From Bradyrhizobium sp. BR 10289 (GTDB lineage Bacteria > Pseudomonadota > Alphaproteobacteria > Rhizobiales > Xanthobacteraceae): a stretch of 64,000 bases of DNA. Below the pieces are notes generated by a model. It did not search any database, was not told where the DNA came from, and worked only from the letters and a program-made list of their open reading frames with translations. Location of the stretch: the NCBI RefSeq assembly GCF_019455385.1, contig NZ_JACOFR010000006.1, positions 124,001 to 188,000 of the forward strand. Direction: 5' to 3'. The position numbers were made by a program, and so were the translations under genes. Below, in pieces: positions 26,130-33,990 of this stretch (position 1 is the stretch's first letter; every line of letters begins with the position of its first letter).

Positions 26130-26168
26130 CCGCGTCCGCTAAATGTCTCGACATGACAGCGGACGCGG
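26130..26168. promoter_or_regulatory. Long dyad upstream of soxC
   Basis: CCGCGTCCGCT at 26130-26140 pairs exactly with AGCGGACGCGG at 26158-26168. Inside it, ATGTC pairs with GACAT around a two-base centre. The whole would fold as an 11-bp stem plus a 5-bp upper stem. It ends 33 nt before the soxC start. It could be a protein-binding dyad or a 5'-UTR hairpin. There is no U run, so a terminator is unlikely. Confidence 0.5.
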
Positions 26169-26201
26169 TTTCGAAAAAGCACGATATCAGCGGGAGATGA
26201 T

Positions 26202-27473
26202 ATGACGTCCAGGACACCAATCGAATTATTGCCGGGGCATGCGAATGTGTCGCGTCGCGGCTTTGTCGGAGGCCTGTCGGCCGGCATCTTGGGCGCGGCC
26301 GCCTCTGAGGCAGCCGGCGCGGAAACGCTGGCCGACGTGCCCGATCGTGGGCCCGGCGCCGAACTCAGTGCGCATAGCGAGCGCTCTCGATTCGTAAAAC
26401 TCGATCGCATCCCTGAGGCGACACCGGGCAAGCGCAACGTCGATCCCGGCAACGCCATCAACTCCAAGACGCCGCACCAGAAGCTGGTCGGCAACATCAC
26501 GCCGACCGATCTGCACTATGAGCGCAGCCATTCCGGCGTGCCCGATATCGATCCCGCCCAGCACCGGCTGCTGATCCACGGCATGGTCTCGAAGCCGCTT
26601 GTGTTCAGCGTCGAGGATCTGAAGCGGATGCCGTCGATCACCCGAATCGTCTTCATCGAATGCACCGGCAACGGCTGGGAAAACTGGAAGAAGGCCGATC
26701 CCGACCTGACGGTGCAGAACACGCATGGCCTTGTCAGCACCAATGAATGGACCGGCGTGCCACTCAAATTCCTGATTGATCTCGTCGCCAAGGACAGGAG
26801 CTCGAACTGGATGCTCGCGGAAGGCGGCGATGGCGCAGGCGTGGATCGCAGCATTCCGCTCACCGACGAGATTCTCAGCGAGGCCTTCGTCGCCTACGGG
26901 CAGAACGGCGAGCCGCTGCGGCCCGCGCACGGCTTTCCGATGCGGCTGGTGATGCCGGGCTTCGAAGGCAACCTCAACATCAAATGGCTGCGCCGCCTCA
27001 AGTTCGGCAACGCGCCCTGGATGACGCGCTGGGAGACGGCGCGCTACACGCAGCTGCTGGCCGACGGCAAGGCGCGGCAATTCCAACTGCGGATGGAGAC
27101 CAACTCCGTCATCACCCAGCCTTCGGGCATGATGCAGATCCAGCCGGGTTACAACCGCATCTCGGGCCTCGCCTGGAGCGGCCATGGCAAGATCGCCAAG
27201 GTCGAGGTCTCCACTGACGGCGCGAAGACCTGGAAGCAGGCGCAATTGAGTCAGCCGGTGCTGTCCAAGGCGCAGGTGCGCTTCCAGATGGACTGGGTCT
27301 GGGACGGCAAGCCGACCAGGATCGTTAGCCGCTCGACCGACGAGCAAGGCAATGTCCAGCCCGACCGGCAATCCTTCATCGCCGCGATGGGGACCAACGC
27401 ATTGTTTCACTACAACGCCCAGCAGACCTGGAGCATCGACGAGGCCGGGAGGGTCCGCAATGTTCTCGCATAG
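26202..27473 (+). CDS. soxC: SoxC-like sulfite dehydrogenase, molybdenum subunit
   Basis: This 423-aa protein has an N-terminal twin-arginine signal (VSRRGFVGG near residues 16-24), so it is exported folded to the periplasm. The sulfite-oxidase molybdopterin domain holds the molybdenum ligand Cys154 in FIECTGNGWEN, and the C-terminal dimerisation domain includes ISGLAWSGHGKIAKVEVSTDG. The family oxidises sulfite or sulfane sulfur and passes electrons to a cytochrome c. The next gene encodes such a cytochrome and overlaps soxC by 14 nt. No other sox genes are in the window, so the partner enzymes of the full Sox pathway are not seen here. A start codon at 26202 is preceded by GGGAGATGAT. Confidence 0.92.
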   Translation: MTSRTPIELLPGHANVSRRGFVGGLSAGILGAAASEAAGAETLADVPDRGPGAELSAHSERSRFVKLDRIPEATPGKRNVDPGNAINSKTPHQKLVGNITPTDLHYERSHSGVPDIDPAQHRLLIHGMVSKPLVFSVEDLKRMPSITRIVFIECTGNGWENWKKADPDLTVQNTHGLVSTNEWTGVPLKFLIDLVAKDRSSNWMLAEGGDGAGVDRSIPLTDEILSEAFVAYGQNGEPLRPAHGFPMRLVMPGFEGNLNIKWLRRLKFGNAPWMTRWETARYTQLLADGKARQFQLRMETNSVITQPSGMMQIQPGYNRISGLAWSGHGKIAKVEVSTDGAKTWKQAQLSQPVLSKAQVRFQMDWVWDGKPTRIVSRSTDEQGNVQPDRQSFIAAMGTNALFHYNAQQTWSIDEAGRVRNVLA

Positions 27474-28008
27474 GAAACTCCTTCTCGCCGGCTTTCTCGG
27501 CGCGGGTCTGATCGCTGCGCCTGCGCTGGCGTTTGATTTCGGCCGGCCGGCAACGCCCGCCGAGATCAAGCTGTGGGACATCGATATCGGCCCCGATGGC
27601 AAGGGCCTGCCTGACGGCGGCGGCTCCGCGGTCCAAGGCAAGCAGATCTTCGCCGACAATTGCGCGGTCTGTCATGGCGACAACGGCCAGGGCGGCATCA
27701 AGGACCGGCTCGTCGGCGGGCAGGGCACGCTTGCCTCCAACATGCCGGTCAAGACCGTCGGCAGCTTCTGGCCCTACGCAACGACCCTGTACGACTACAT
27801 TCACCGCGCCATGCCCTATCCGACGCCTGGCTCGCTGAGCACCGACGAGACCTATGCCGTCACGGCCTACATCCTCAGTCTCAACGGCATCATTCCCGCT
27901 GACGGCAAGGTCGACAAGGACAGCTTGCCGAAGATCAGGATGCCCAATCGCGACGGCTTCATTCCGGATCCGGAATTCGATCCAGCAAAACTGTTCCGCA
28001 AGAAATGA
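27460..28008 (+). CDS. Periplasmic cytochrome c, partner of SoxC (SoxD-like)
   Basis: This 182-aa protein has a signal peptide (HRKLLLAGFLGAGLIAAPALA) and one heme-binding motif CAVCH at residues 68-72. A Met-rich region with MPYPTPGSLS is the likely distal ligand region. It resembles the cytochrome part of SoxD or the small cytochrome of sulfite dehydrogenase. It overlaps the end of soxC and shows GGAGGG near its ATG, so it is translated with soxC and probably takes the electrons from sulfite. It is much shorter than the diheme SoxD of classical Sox systems. Confidence 0.9.
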   Translation: MFSHRKLLLAGFLGAGLIAAPALAFDFGRPATPAEIKLWDIDIGPDGKGLPDGGGSAVQGKQIFADNCAVCHGDNGQGGIKDRLVGGQGTLASNMPVKTVGSFWPYATTLYDYIHRAMPYPTPGSLSTDETYAVTAYILSLNGIIPADGKVDKDSLPKIRMPNRDGFIPDPEFDPAKLFRKK

Positions 28009-28490
28009 GCCCGCGGTGCATGAGGCTTTCGGCACTGATCAAGATCCTCGCTGTGATTGCAGCGCTTTATTCATGGGAGACACCGGCAATGGCCGTAGAC
28101 GGACTCATCACCATCAAGAGCAGTTTTGGACCGGAAGACACGATGAAGCGGCTGGAGGCCGAAGTGAAGGCCAGGGGCCTCACCGTGTTTGCCCATGTCG
28201 ATCATGCCGCGGGCGCGTCTGCCGCCGGCCTGCCGTTGCGTCCGACGGATCTGCTCATCTTCGGCAATGCCAAGGGTGGCACGCCGTTGATGCAGCAGGC
28301 GCAGACCATCGGCATCGACCTGCCGCTGAAGGCGCTGGTCTGGCAGGACGAGCAGGGCGCGACTTGGCTGTCCTACAACGATCCGGCCTGGCTCGCCGGG
28401 CGCCACCGCGTCGGCGAGCCGGCCAAGGCTGCAGTTCTCGCAATGACCGGCGCCCTGCATGCGATCGCGACCAAGGCGACTGCGCCATAG
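28005..28490 (+). CDS. DUF302 domain protein, exported
   Basis: This 161-aa protein has an N-terminal hydrophobic signal (LSALIKILAVIAALYSWETPAMA). The DUF302 fold follows, with GLITIKSSFGPEDTMKRLEAEV, RPTDLLIFGNAKGGTPLMQ and LPLKALVWQDEQG. The ATG overlaps the cytochrome stop as ATGA, which points to translational coupling. DUF302 proteins often sit beside sulfur-oxidation genes, but their activity is not established. It probably works in the periplasm with the sulfite dehydrogenase. Confidence 0.87.
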   Translation: MSPRCMRLSALIKILAVIAALYSWETPAMAVDGLITIKSSFGPEDTMKRLEAEVKARGLTVFAHVDHAAGASAAGLPLRPTDLLIFGNAKGGTPLMQQAQTIGIDLPLKALVWQDEQGATWLSYNDPAWLAGRHRVGEPAKAAVLAMTGALHAIATKATAP

Positions 28491-28511
28491 GGCGCCATTG
28501 AGGAGGGGTCC

Positions 28512-28850
28512 ATGAACAGCACCGACATGCGACAGGCACCATCCACGCCGCAAGGCGGCAAGCTCGTCACATGGCTGGTCATCGCGGTATTGTGCGCGAT
28601 GCTCGCCGGAGCCTTCGCGCTCGGCTATCTCGGCTGGTTCAGGACGGATCACGACGTACCGGAGGCGGGCTATGTCGCGCTCGTTCTCGGCGTCGTGTTC
28701 TCGCTGGTCGTCGGCGTCGGCCTGATGACGCTGGTCTTCTATAGCAGCCGCAAGGGTTATGACGAACCGGTGGTGCTGATCAAGGAGCCGGAGAGCGATC
28801 AGGAGGAGACCAGAGCCGCCCGCGCTGACTTGCAACAATCAGGCCGATGA
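28512..28850 (+). CDS. Small two-helix membrane protein in soxC operon
   Basis: This 112-aa protein has two clear membrane helices (LVTWLVIAVLCAMLAGAFALGYL and YVALVLGVVFSLVVGVGLMTLVFY) and a charged cytoplasmic tail. A strong GAGGAGGGG ribosome site precedes the ATG. It follows the DUF302 gene by 21 nt and completes the operon. No named family is recognised. It might anchor or connect the sulfite-oxidising proteins to the membrane, which is only a guess from position. Confidence 0.75.
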   Translation: MNSTDMRQAPSTPQGGKLVTWLVIAVLCAMLAGAFALGYLGWFRTDHDVPEAGYVALVLGVVFSLVVGVGLMTLVFYSSRKGYDEPVVLIKEPESDQEETRAARADLQQSGR

Positions 28851-28947
28851 AGATCGATGATGCCTGAGCTTGCTGCGCTTTCGGCGTTGATCTGAATCAA
28901 GCGCGCGGACACCAGCGGCACGACAACGCGTCACTGGGGCCGGTGAC

Positions 28948-29229
28948 ATGTTGGCGTGCGCGATGATTCCGACCTGGTACGTCACTTTTGAAGTGCAGCA
29001 GCGAGGCATTCTGCCGAGACAACGCAGTCCGCGGGAAACCAGGACCTTCGCGACGGAGCAGGAAGCCAAACTCTTTGCGCGCGCCAAGCTCGATGAGGGA
29101 CTTGCCGTCTTTGCAGGGACCATCAACCCGCACGTTCCGAGGCGCGTGATCCCGTCCGCCGGCATCAACGCCTGGCTCGCCGAGAACCAGGACGGCACGA
29201 CGGCATCGGGCAATTCAAACCAGGACTAA
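28948..29229 (+). CDS. Hypothetical small basic protein
   Basis: This 93-aa soluble protein contains IPTWYVTFEVQQRGILPRQRS, FATEQEAKLFARAKLDEG and INPHVPRRVIPSAGINAWL. The regular fold-like alternation and the ATEQEAKLFARAKL helix suggest a real protein; I recall similar hypothetical proteins in Bradyrhizobium. The second in-frame ATG at 28963 (MIPTWY) may be the true start, giving 88 aa. It lies 97 nt after the soxC operon and is probably separate. Confidence 0.68.
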   Translation: MLACAMIPTWYVTFEVQQRGILPRQRSPRETRTFATEQEAKLFARAKLDEGLAVFAGTINPHVPRRVIPSAGINAWLAENQDGTTASGNSNQD

Positions 29230-29392
29230 GCACTTTTCCGTGCATAGCGATGGCGCTTGAGTGTTGCCATTTTGATACGGCCGAAAACCTCGTCGCGCGT
29301 AAACTCCAGGATGTTCGCAGCACTTATGCACGCCAGCCTGCATAAGGGCTCACTTTGTTGAACAAGAAGATCTGAGCAAAGGGGACGAGACG

Positions 29393-30151
29393 ATGAAAAA
29401 GCTTTCGATCGCGGCGATCGGCTTCGCGGCGCTGAGCATGGCAGCTCCCGCCATGGCCGCCGATATGGCCGTCAAGGCTGCGCCGCCGCCGGCACCGGTG
29501 GTGGCTGTTTACAACTGGACCGGATTTTACATCGGTGCCAACGGCGGCTGGGGGCAGAGCCACGGCTGCGTGGACCTCATAACGCCCGCCGGCGCCGTCG
29601 CGAGCGGTTGCGCCGATCGCTCCGGCGGCCTTGCCGGCGGTCAGATCGGGTATCGCTGGCAGACCAATCAGTTCGTGTTCGGCCTCGAAGCCCAGGGCGA
29701 TTGGGCCGAGATCAAGAACACGCGCGTCAGCCTGATCGACCCGTTGATCTCGACCACGGGAAAGATCGATGGCATCGGGCTGTTCACGGCGCAGCTCGGT
29801 TGGGCATGGAACGCCTCGTTGCTCTATGTGAAGGGCGGCGCCGCGGTGACGCGCAATCGCTTCGACATCTTCAACAACGTCACCGGCGTCGGTCTCGCTT
29901 CTGCCGGTCATACGCGCTGGGGTGGTACCCTCGGCGTCGGCTGGGAGTACGGCTTCTCGCCAAATTGGTCCGTCGGTGTCGAATACGACCATCTCTGGAT
30001 GGGACGTGACAACAGCGGCTTCGCAGGCGTGGTTACGCCGGGTGGGTTCACCCTCACGGGCAGCGGGGTCACCCAGGATGTCGACATGGTCACGGTTCGG
30101 GTGAACTACCGCTTTGGCGGCTACGGTGCGCCCGTCACGGCGCGCTATTGA
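29393..30151 (+). CDS. Outer-membrane beta-barrel protein (Omp25/Omp31-like)
   Basis: This 252-aa protein starts with a signal peptide (KKLSIAAIGFAALSMAAPAMA). The barrel follows, opening with VYNWTGFYIGANGGWGQS and ending with the aromatic-terminated strand VRVNYRF plus a short tail. This is the pattern of alphaproteobacterial Omp25/Omp31 or opacity-type porin-like proteins. The ATG is preceded by GGGACGAGACG. It is a single gene with a hairpin terminator shortly after its stop. It sits in the outer membrane, and the exact role is unknown. Confidence 0.92.
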   Translation: MKKLSIAAIGFAALSMAAPAMAADMAVKAAPPPAPVVAVYNWTGFYIGANGGWGQSHGCVDLITPAGAVASGCADRSGGLAGGQIGYRWQTNQFVFGLEAQGDWAEIKNTRVSLIDPLISTTGKIDGIGLFTAQLGWAWNASLLYVKGGAAVTRNRFDIFNNVTGVGLASAGHTRWGGTLGVGWEYGFSPNWSVGVEYDHLWMGRDNSGFAGVVTPGGFTLTGSGVTQDVDMVTVRVNYRFGGYGAPVTARY

Positions 30152-30176
30152 TCCAGAGTCTTCCCAGTGAAACTCG

Positions 30177-30204
30177 GGCCCCGGCACCGGCCGGGGCCTC
30201 TTTC
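30177..30204 (+). terminator. Intrinsic terminator after outer-membrane protein gene
   Basis: GGCCCCGG and CCGGGGCC form an 8-bp GC stem around a short loop and are followed by TCTTTC. The hairpin begins 26 nt after the stop of the beta-barrel gene, as expected for a terminator of that gene. Confidence 0.7.
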
Positions 30205-30314
30205 ATGAGAGGTGTAGCTCCACAGGGAATGCCACGCAGCTTGGGAGCATAGACACAACCGGCAGCCATCGCCATCTTGTATGGCGACAAGCTTGTGCCC
30301 CTTGAGCCAGGCCG

Positions 30315-30557
30315 TTACCGTCCCGCGCCGATGCGATTGACGCCGCCATTGGCGTTACCGCCGACATTGTGGCGGACCGCTGCACGTGCGACAGGCCGGG
30401 GCCGCAGCACGACGCCCGCCCTTGCTACGCATCCGACGGGATAGCCGACATACTGGCAATACACGACCGCGCCGGCCGGTGCCGGATTGAGCGTGATGCC
30501 GGCAAGTCCCAGAAGGGTTCTGGCGGCAATTCCCGAGACAGTCGACCTGATCGACAG
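30315..30557 (-). pseudogene. Relic or start-less gene for a small secreted Cys-containing protein
   Basis: On the minus strand a frame of 80 codons ends in TAA at 30315. It reads through a signal-like stretch (ARTLLGLAGITLNPAPAGA), then VVYCQYVGYPVGC, then RAGVVLRPRPVARAAV and NANGGVNRIG. This looks like a small exported protein with two cysteines. No ATG, GTG or TTG lies in frame before the signal; only a CTG at 30557 or an ATT would serve, and an in-frame TGA closes the frame further upstream. It is therefore either a pseudogene that has lost its start or uses a rare start codon. I recall similar small proteins in Bradyrhizobium. Confidence 0.45.
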
Positions 30558-30983
30558 GCGCTTCTTCGGCTTAGGTGCGTGGCCAGCGCCGAGCCGTCGG
30601 CCGTCGATACGAGAGTGATCTCGGAGATGTCATGAGCGGCGTCCGAATTGCGTCGCAACATGTCAAGGCCTTCGCAGGCACTGGCTAGAGACTGGCGGCA
30701 GCCAGGAATCCCGGATTGACAAACGTCTGCAGCCACGCGCGCCTGCCACTCCTTCGATGATGCCATGATGCACCTGTTTTGCCCGACGAGTCAAGTCTTA
30801 TTTCGGATAAACGAAATTTAAGAATCTTCCCTGCTTCTTGCCCAACGCGTCGGGGGAGCCGGATGACGTTGCGCTCCATCGGGGCTACGGACGAAATCAT
30901 TGTCCCGCGCACGTAACCCGTTGATTGCACAGCCGACGCCTACTGTGCATGGGGTTGTTTTCGAAATTTGGTCTTGAGAGGCT
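30558..30983. other. Gene-poor intergenic stretch holding repeat-like fragments
   Basis: No convincing gene is seen in these 426 nt. The segment 30851-30890, read on the minus strand as GTAGCCCCGATGGAGCGCAA and onward, resembles a dispersed repeat that I recall from Bradyrhizobium intergenic DNA. The segment around 30771-30790 (ATGCACCTGTTTTGCCCGAC) and the one around 30945-30965 (TGTGCATGGGGTTG) also resemble recurrent intergenic sequences. The stretch is lower in GC than its neighbours. The repeat calls rest on memory, not on copies inside this window. Confidence 0.4.
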
Positions 30984-32858
30984 CTATCCCGCTCCGAGCG
31001 CCACCGCGACATTGTACGTCACGAGGCTCGCCGCATAGGCCAGCACCAGCATGTAGGCGAAGGTCACAGCCATCCATCCCCAGCTGCCGGTCTCGCGCCG
31101 GATCACGGCGAGCGTGGAGGCGCATTGCGGCGCGAAGATGTACCAAGCCAGCATCGACAGCGCGGTGGCCAGCGACCATTTCGTCGCCAGCACCGAGCCG
31201 ATCTGCTCGGCCGCTTCCTTGCCGCCTTCGATCGCATAGACGGTGCCGAGCGCCGCGACCGCGACCTCGCGCGCCGCCATGCCCGGGATCAGCGCGACCG
31301 CGATCTGCCAGTTGAAGCCGACGGGCGCGAGCAGCGGCGCGAGCGCCTTGCCGATCATGGCGGCGAGGCTGAAGTCGATGGCGGGCTCGGTGCTGCCTGC
31401 CGGCGGTTGCGGGAACGAGGCCAGGAACCAGATCAGCACCATCATCGAGAAGATCGTGGTGCCGGCGCGGTACAGGAACATTTTTGCGCGGGTGAAGATG
31501 CCGATCGCGACCGATTTCAAGCGCGGCAATTTGTAGTCCGGCAGCTCCAGCATGAACGGCGCCGGCGCGTAGTCGCGGATCATGAAGAACTTGATCACGA
31601 ACGAGACGGCCAGCGCGCTGACAATGCCGGTGGCGTAGAGGCCGAACATCACGAGGCCCTGCAGATTGATGAAGCCCCAGACGTCCTTCGCCGGGATGAA
31701 GGCGGAGATGATCAGCGTGTAGACCGGAATGCGCGCCGAGCAGGTCATCAGCGGCGCGATCAGGATCGTGGTCAGCCGGTCGCGCTTGTTGTCGATCACG
31801 CGCGTCGCCAAGATGCCGGGAATGGCGCAGGCAAAGCTCGACAGCAGCGGAATGAAGGCGCGGCCGTGCAGGCCGGCGCCGCCCATGATGCGGTCCATCA
31901 GGAACGCGGCGCGCGCCATGTAGCCGAAATCTTCCAAGAGCAGGATGAATAGGAAGATGATGATGATCTGCGGCAGGAACACGATGACGCTGCCGACGCC
32001 CGAGATCACGCCGTTCTGAAGGAAGCTCTGCAAGAGGCCGTCGGGCAGGTTGGCCTTCACGAGCTCGCCGAGCGCATCGAAGCCGTTGTTGAGCAGGTCC
32101 ATCAGCGGCTGCGCCCAGGCGAACACCGCCTGGAACATCACGAACAGGATCAGCGCCAGCACGATCAGGCCACCGACGGGATGCAGCACCACGGCGTCGA
32201 TCCGCGCGGTCCAGGTATCGGGCCGGGCCGGCAGGCTGACGCAATCGGCGATGATGCGGTCGGCCTCGCGCTGGGTGGCGCGCAGCTCGGCGACGCTGAG
32301 TGCGCGCCAGCTGTTGTCCTGCGCCGGCTCGGCGGCAAGCTTGGCCGAGATCTCGTCGGTCAGCGCCAGCAGGTCGGCGGTACCGCCCTTGCGCACCGCG
32401 ATCGAGGTGACCACGGGCACGCCCAGCTCCTTGGCGAGCCGTTCGACGTCGACGGTGATGCCGCGGCGGCTGGCGATGTCGAACATGTTGAGGACGAGGA
32501 TCATCGGCCGTCCGGTGCGCTTCAGCTCCAGCAGCAGGCGGATGGTCAGGCGCAGATTGGTCGAGTCGGCCACGCACAGCACGAGATCGGGCACGGTCTC
32601 GCCGGTGGCCTTGCCGAGCACGAAATCGCGGGTGATCTCCTCGTCCGGGCTGCGGCCGCGCAGCGAATAGGTGCCGGGCAGGTCCACCACCGAGACCTGG
32701 CGGCCCTGCGGGGTGACGAAGAAGCCTTCCTTGCGCTCGACGGTGACACCCGGATAGTTCGCGACCTTCTGCCGGCTGCCAGTCAGGGCATTGAACAGCG
32801 AGGTCTTGCCGCTGTTGGGCGTGCCGACCAGGGCGAGATGCAGCAGGGGTAATTCCAT
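30984..32858 (-). CDS. feoB: Ferrous iron transporter FeoB
   Basis: This 624-aa protein has an N-terminal G-domain with GTPNSGKT at residues 12-19, the G3 motif DLPGTYS and the G4 motif NMFD. A helical linker follows, then a membrane domain of about eight helices. The conserved FeoB segments CSARIPVYTLIISAFIP and GSVIVFLPQIIIIF are present. It imports Fe2+ across the inner membrane. feoA lies 25 nt upstream on the same strand. No feoC is seen. At 624 aa it is shorter than E. coli FeoB (about 770 aa) because the C-terminal part is compact. Confidence 0.96.
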   Translation of the reverse strand: MELPLLHLALVGTPNSGKTSLFNALTGSRQKVANYPGVTVERKEGFFVTPQGRQVSVVDLPGTYSLRGRSPDEEITRDFVLGKATGETVPDLVLCVADSTNLRLTIRLLLELKRTGRPMILVLNMFDIASRRGITVDVERLAKELGVPVVTSIAVRKGGTADLLALTDEISAKLAAEPAQDNSWRALSVAELRATQREADRIIADCVSLPARPDTWTARIDAVVLHPVGGLIVLALILFVMFQAVFAWAQPLMDLLNNGFDALGELVKANLPDGLLQSFLQNGVISGVGSVIVFLPQIIIIFLFILLLEDFGYMARAAFLMDRIMGGAGLHGRAFIPLLSSFACAIPGILATRVIDNKRDRLTTILIAPLMTCSARIPVYTLIISAFIPAKDVWGFINLQGLVMFGLYATGIVSALAVSFVIKFFMIRDYAPAPFMLELPDYKLPRLKSVAIGIFTRAKMFLYRAGTTIFSMMVLIWFLASFPQPPAGSTEPAIDFSLAAMIGKALAPLLAPVGFNWQIAVALIPGMAAREVAVAALGTVYAIEGGKEAAEQIGSVLATKWSLATALSMLAWYIFAPQCASTLAVIRRETGSWGWMAVTFAYMLVLAYAASLVTYNVAVALGAG

Positions 32859-32883
32859 GGAATCAAATATCCGGTCGCGCGTC

Positions 32884-33159
32884 TCAAGCGACGATGATGG
32901 CCATGGCCTCGCGGCGGCGCACTGCGATGGTGATGTTGTCGACCCTGACGGCGATGGGATCGCGCCCGACCAGGCCCTCGTGCAGGACCTCGACCCGCGC
33001 CCCCTCGACGAAGCCGAGCTCGATCAGCCGGCTTTCGAGCTCGATGTCAGAGAGCGCCGAGCCCGTGTCCTTGGTGGCAAGGTGCTGAATGACGCCGGTA
33101 TAGCCGCGCAGGGCCAGACCCAGCGGCATGTGCGAGCGCGTGTCATTGGTATCGGTCAT
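32884..33159 (-). CDS. feoA: FeoA, ferrous iron transport accessory protein
   Basis: This 91-aa protein has the SH3-like FeoA fold: LGLALRGYTGVIQHL, SRLIELGFVEGARVEVLHEG and PIAVRVDNITIAVRRREA. It binds or regulates FeoB in the cytoplasm. I chose ATG at 33159, giving MTDTNDTRS, over a TTG five codons earlier. It is the first gene of feoAB, and a 27-bp dyad lies 55 nt upstream. Confidence 0.93.
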   Translation of the reverse strand: MTDTNDTRSHMPLGLALRGYTGVIQHLATKDTGSALSDIELESRLIELGFVEGARVEVLHEGLVGRDPIAVRVDNITIAVRRREAMAIIVA

Positions 33160-33213
33160 GCCCTGTATTTTCAACGCAGGGCATGGAGGTCAAGCGCGCT
33201 CGCCTCCCGAAGC

Positions 33214-33240
33214 TGCACCTTAGAGTGATTTTAAAGTGCA
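33214..33240. promoter_or_regulatory. Imperfect 27-bp dyad upstream of feoA
   Basis: TGCACCTTAGAGT and ATTTTAAAGTGCA are imperfect inverted repeats, with 10 of 13 pairs matching around a central G. The site ends in TGCAC on both sides and has an AT-rich core of the TTA...TAA type. Its place before feoAB makes an iron-responsive regulator such as Irr, RirA or Fur/Mur likely. I cannot tell which, and the core is only partly like the Irr box. Confidence 0.5.
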
Positions 33241-33272
33241 GATCACGAAGCTGTGGGCACAGCGCCACCGCC

Positions 33273-33527
33273 CTACTGGGCAGGGACCTTGTCCGCCTGG
33301 ATGTTGGCCATGGCGCGGCTCTTGAAGTAGTCGAGCACGAACAGGCGGATCGCCGAGGACAGATTGCCTTGCTGGCGGGCGCCGTCGATTTCGCCGACGA
33401 GCTCGGACAGCGTCATGTTGCGCAGGCCCGAGATCTCCTTCATGCCGTTCCAGAACGCCTCTTCCAGGCTGACGCTGGTCTTGTGGCCGGCGACCACGAT
33501 CGACCGCTTCACGACGGGCGACTTCAT
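33273..33527 (-). CDS. Ribbon-helix-helix domain protein
   Basis: This 84-aa protein begins MKSPVVKRSIVVAGHKTSVSLE, a beta-strand plus helix typical of the ribbon-helix-helix group. WNGMKEISGLRNMTLSELVGEID and SAIRLFVLDYFKSRA follow. It is likely a small DNA-binding dimer. Its ATG overlaps the stop of the DUF4169 gene by four nt (ATGA), so the two are translated together. The frame extends upstream to 33788, but that part is antisense-like and overlaps the DUF4169 gene entirely. Confidence 0.88.
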   Translation of the reverse strand: MKSPVVKRSIVVAGHKTSVSLEEAFWNGMKEISGLRNMTLSELVGEIDGARQQGNLSSAIRLFVLDYFKSRAMANIQADKVPAQ

Positions 33528-33712
33528 GACTGATCCTCGTGATCGATCTGATGCTGGTCCAGGTGCGCCTTCGCCTTGTCCGCGCGCGTCTCCTCCGCCG
33601 ACCGCTCCGCCTTCGTGCGGCCGAACTTCGCCCGGTTGACGTCCGCCTGCTTCGCCGAGGCTTCCCGCTCGGCGCGCTTCCTGAAACGATTCAGGTTGAT
33701 GACGTTCCCCAT
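33524..33712 (-). CDS. DUF4169 protein, small and highly charged
   Basis: This 62-aa protein begins MGNVINLNRFRKRAEREASAKQ and is almost entirely charged, rich in Arg, Lys, Glu and Ala, like DUF4169 proteins. It probably forms one long helix. Its function is unknown. It lies directly upstream of the ribbon-helix-helix gene with a four-nt overlap, a pairing I recall from related alphaproteobacteria next to fumC. The upstream gap of 278 nt to fumC holds nothing I can name. Confidence 0.85.
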   Translation of the reverse strand: MGNVINLNRFRKRAEREASAKQADVNRAKFGRTKAERSAEETRADKAKAHLDQHQIDHEDQS

Positions 33713-33990
33713 GCCGCGTCTCCATCATCCGCTCCTCTTCAGGCAGGATGAAACATTCAGAAACAAGGCGCCGCGTTGCGCCCCACAAGACTTGATCGCC
33801 ATTCGCTCGTCCTCGTCAATCGGCCGCTCGGGCCATCAAACGATGAATTAGCCCCGTCAAGGGCGAGGAGGCCTTGCCTAGCACGCCGCCTCGCCGCAAC
33901 ATTGACGGTAATCAAATCCCGTCCTTTAAGCCTTATATTTATGTGCTCCAGGGCTCCGTATCATTACGGATGACTATCGGAATTCGGAAT

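Noticed and set aside
30425..30766. A 113-codon minus-strand frame in the 30.4-30.8 kb gap
   Set aside because: Its composition is Ser/Arg rich, it has no domain and it overlaps the better-supported relic frame in a different phase.
33528..33788. An upstream extension of the ribbon-helix-helix gene
   Set aside because: The added residues are a frame-shifted reading of the DUF4169 gene, and the ATGA overlap gives a natural start.
33713..33990. The gap between DUF4169 and fumC, with a small TCCGTA-N4-TACGGA hairpin near 33955
   Set aside because: The hairpin has no T run and no gene or RNA signature could be supported in this 278-nt stretch.
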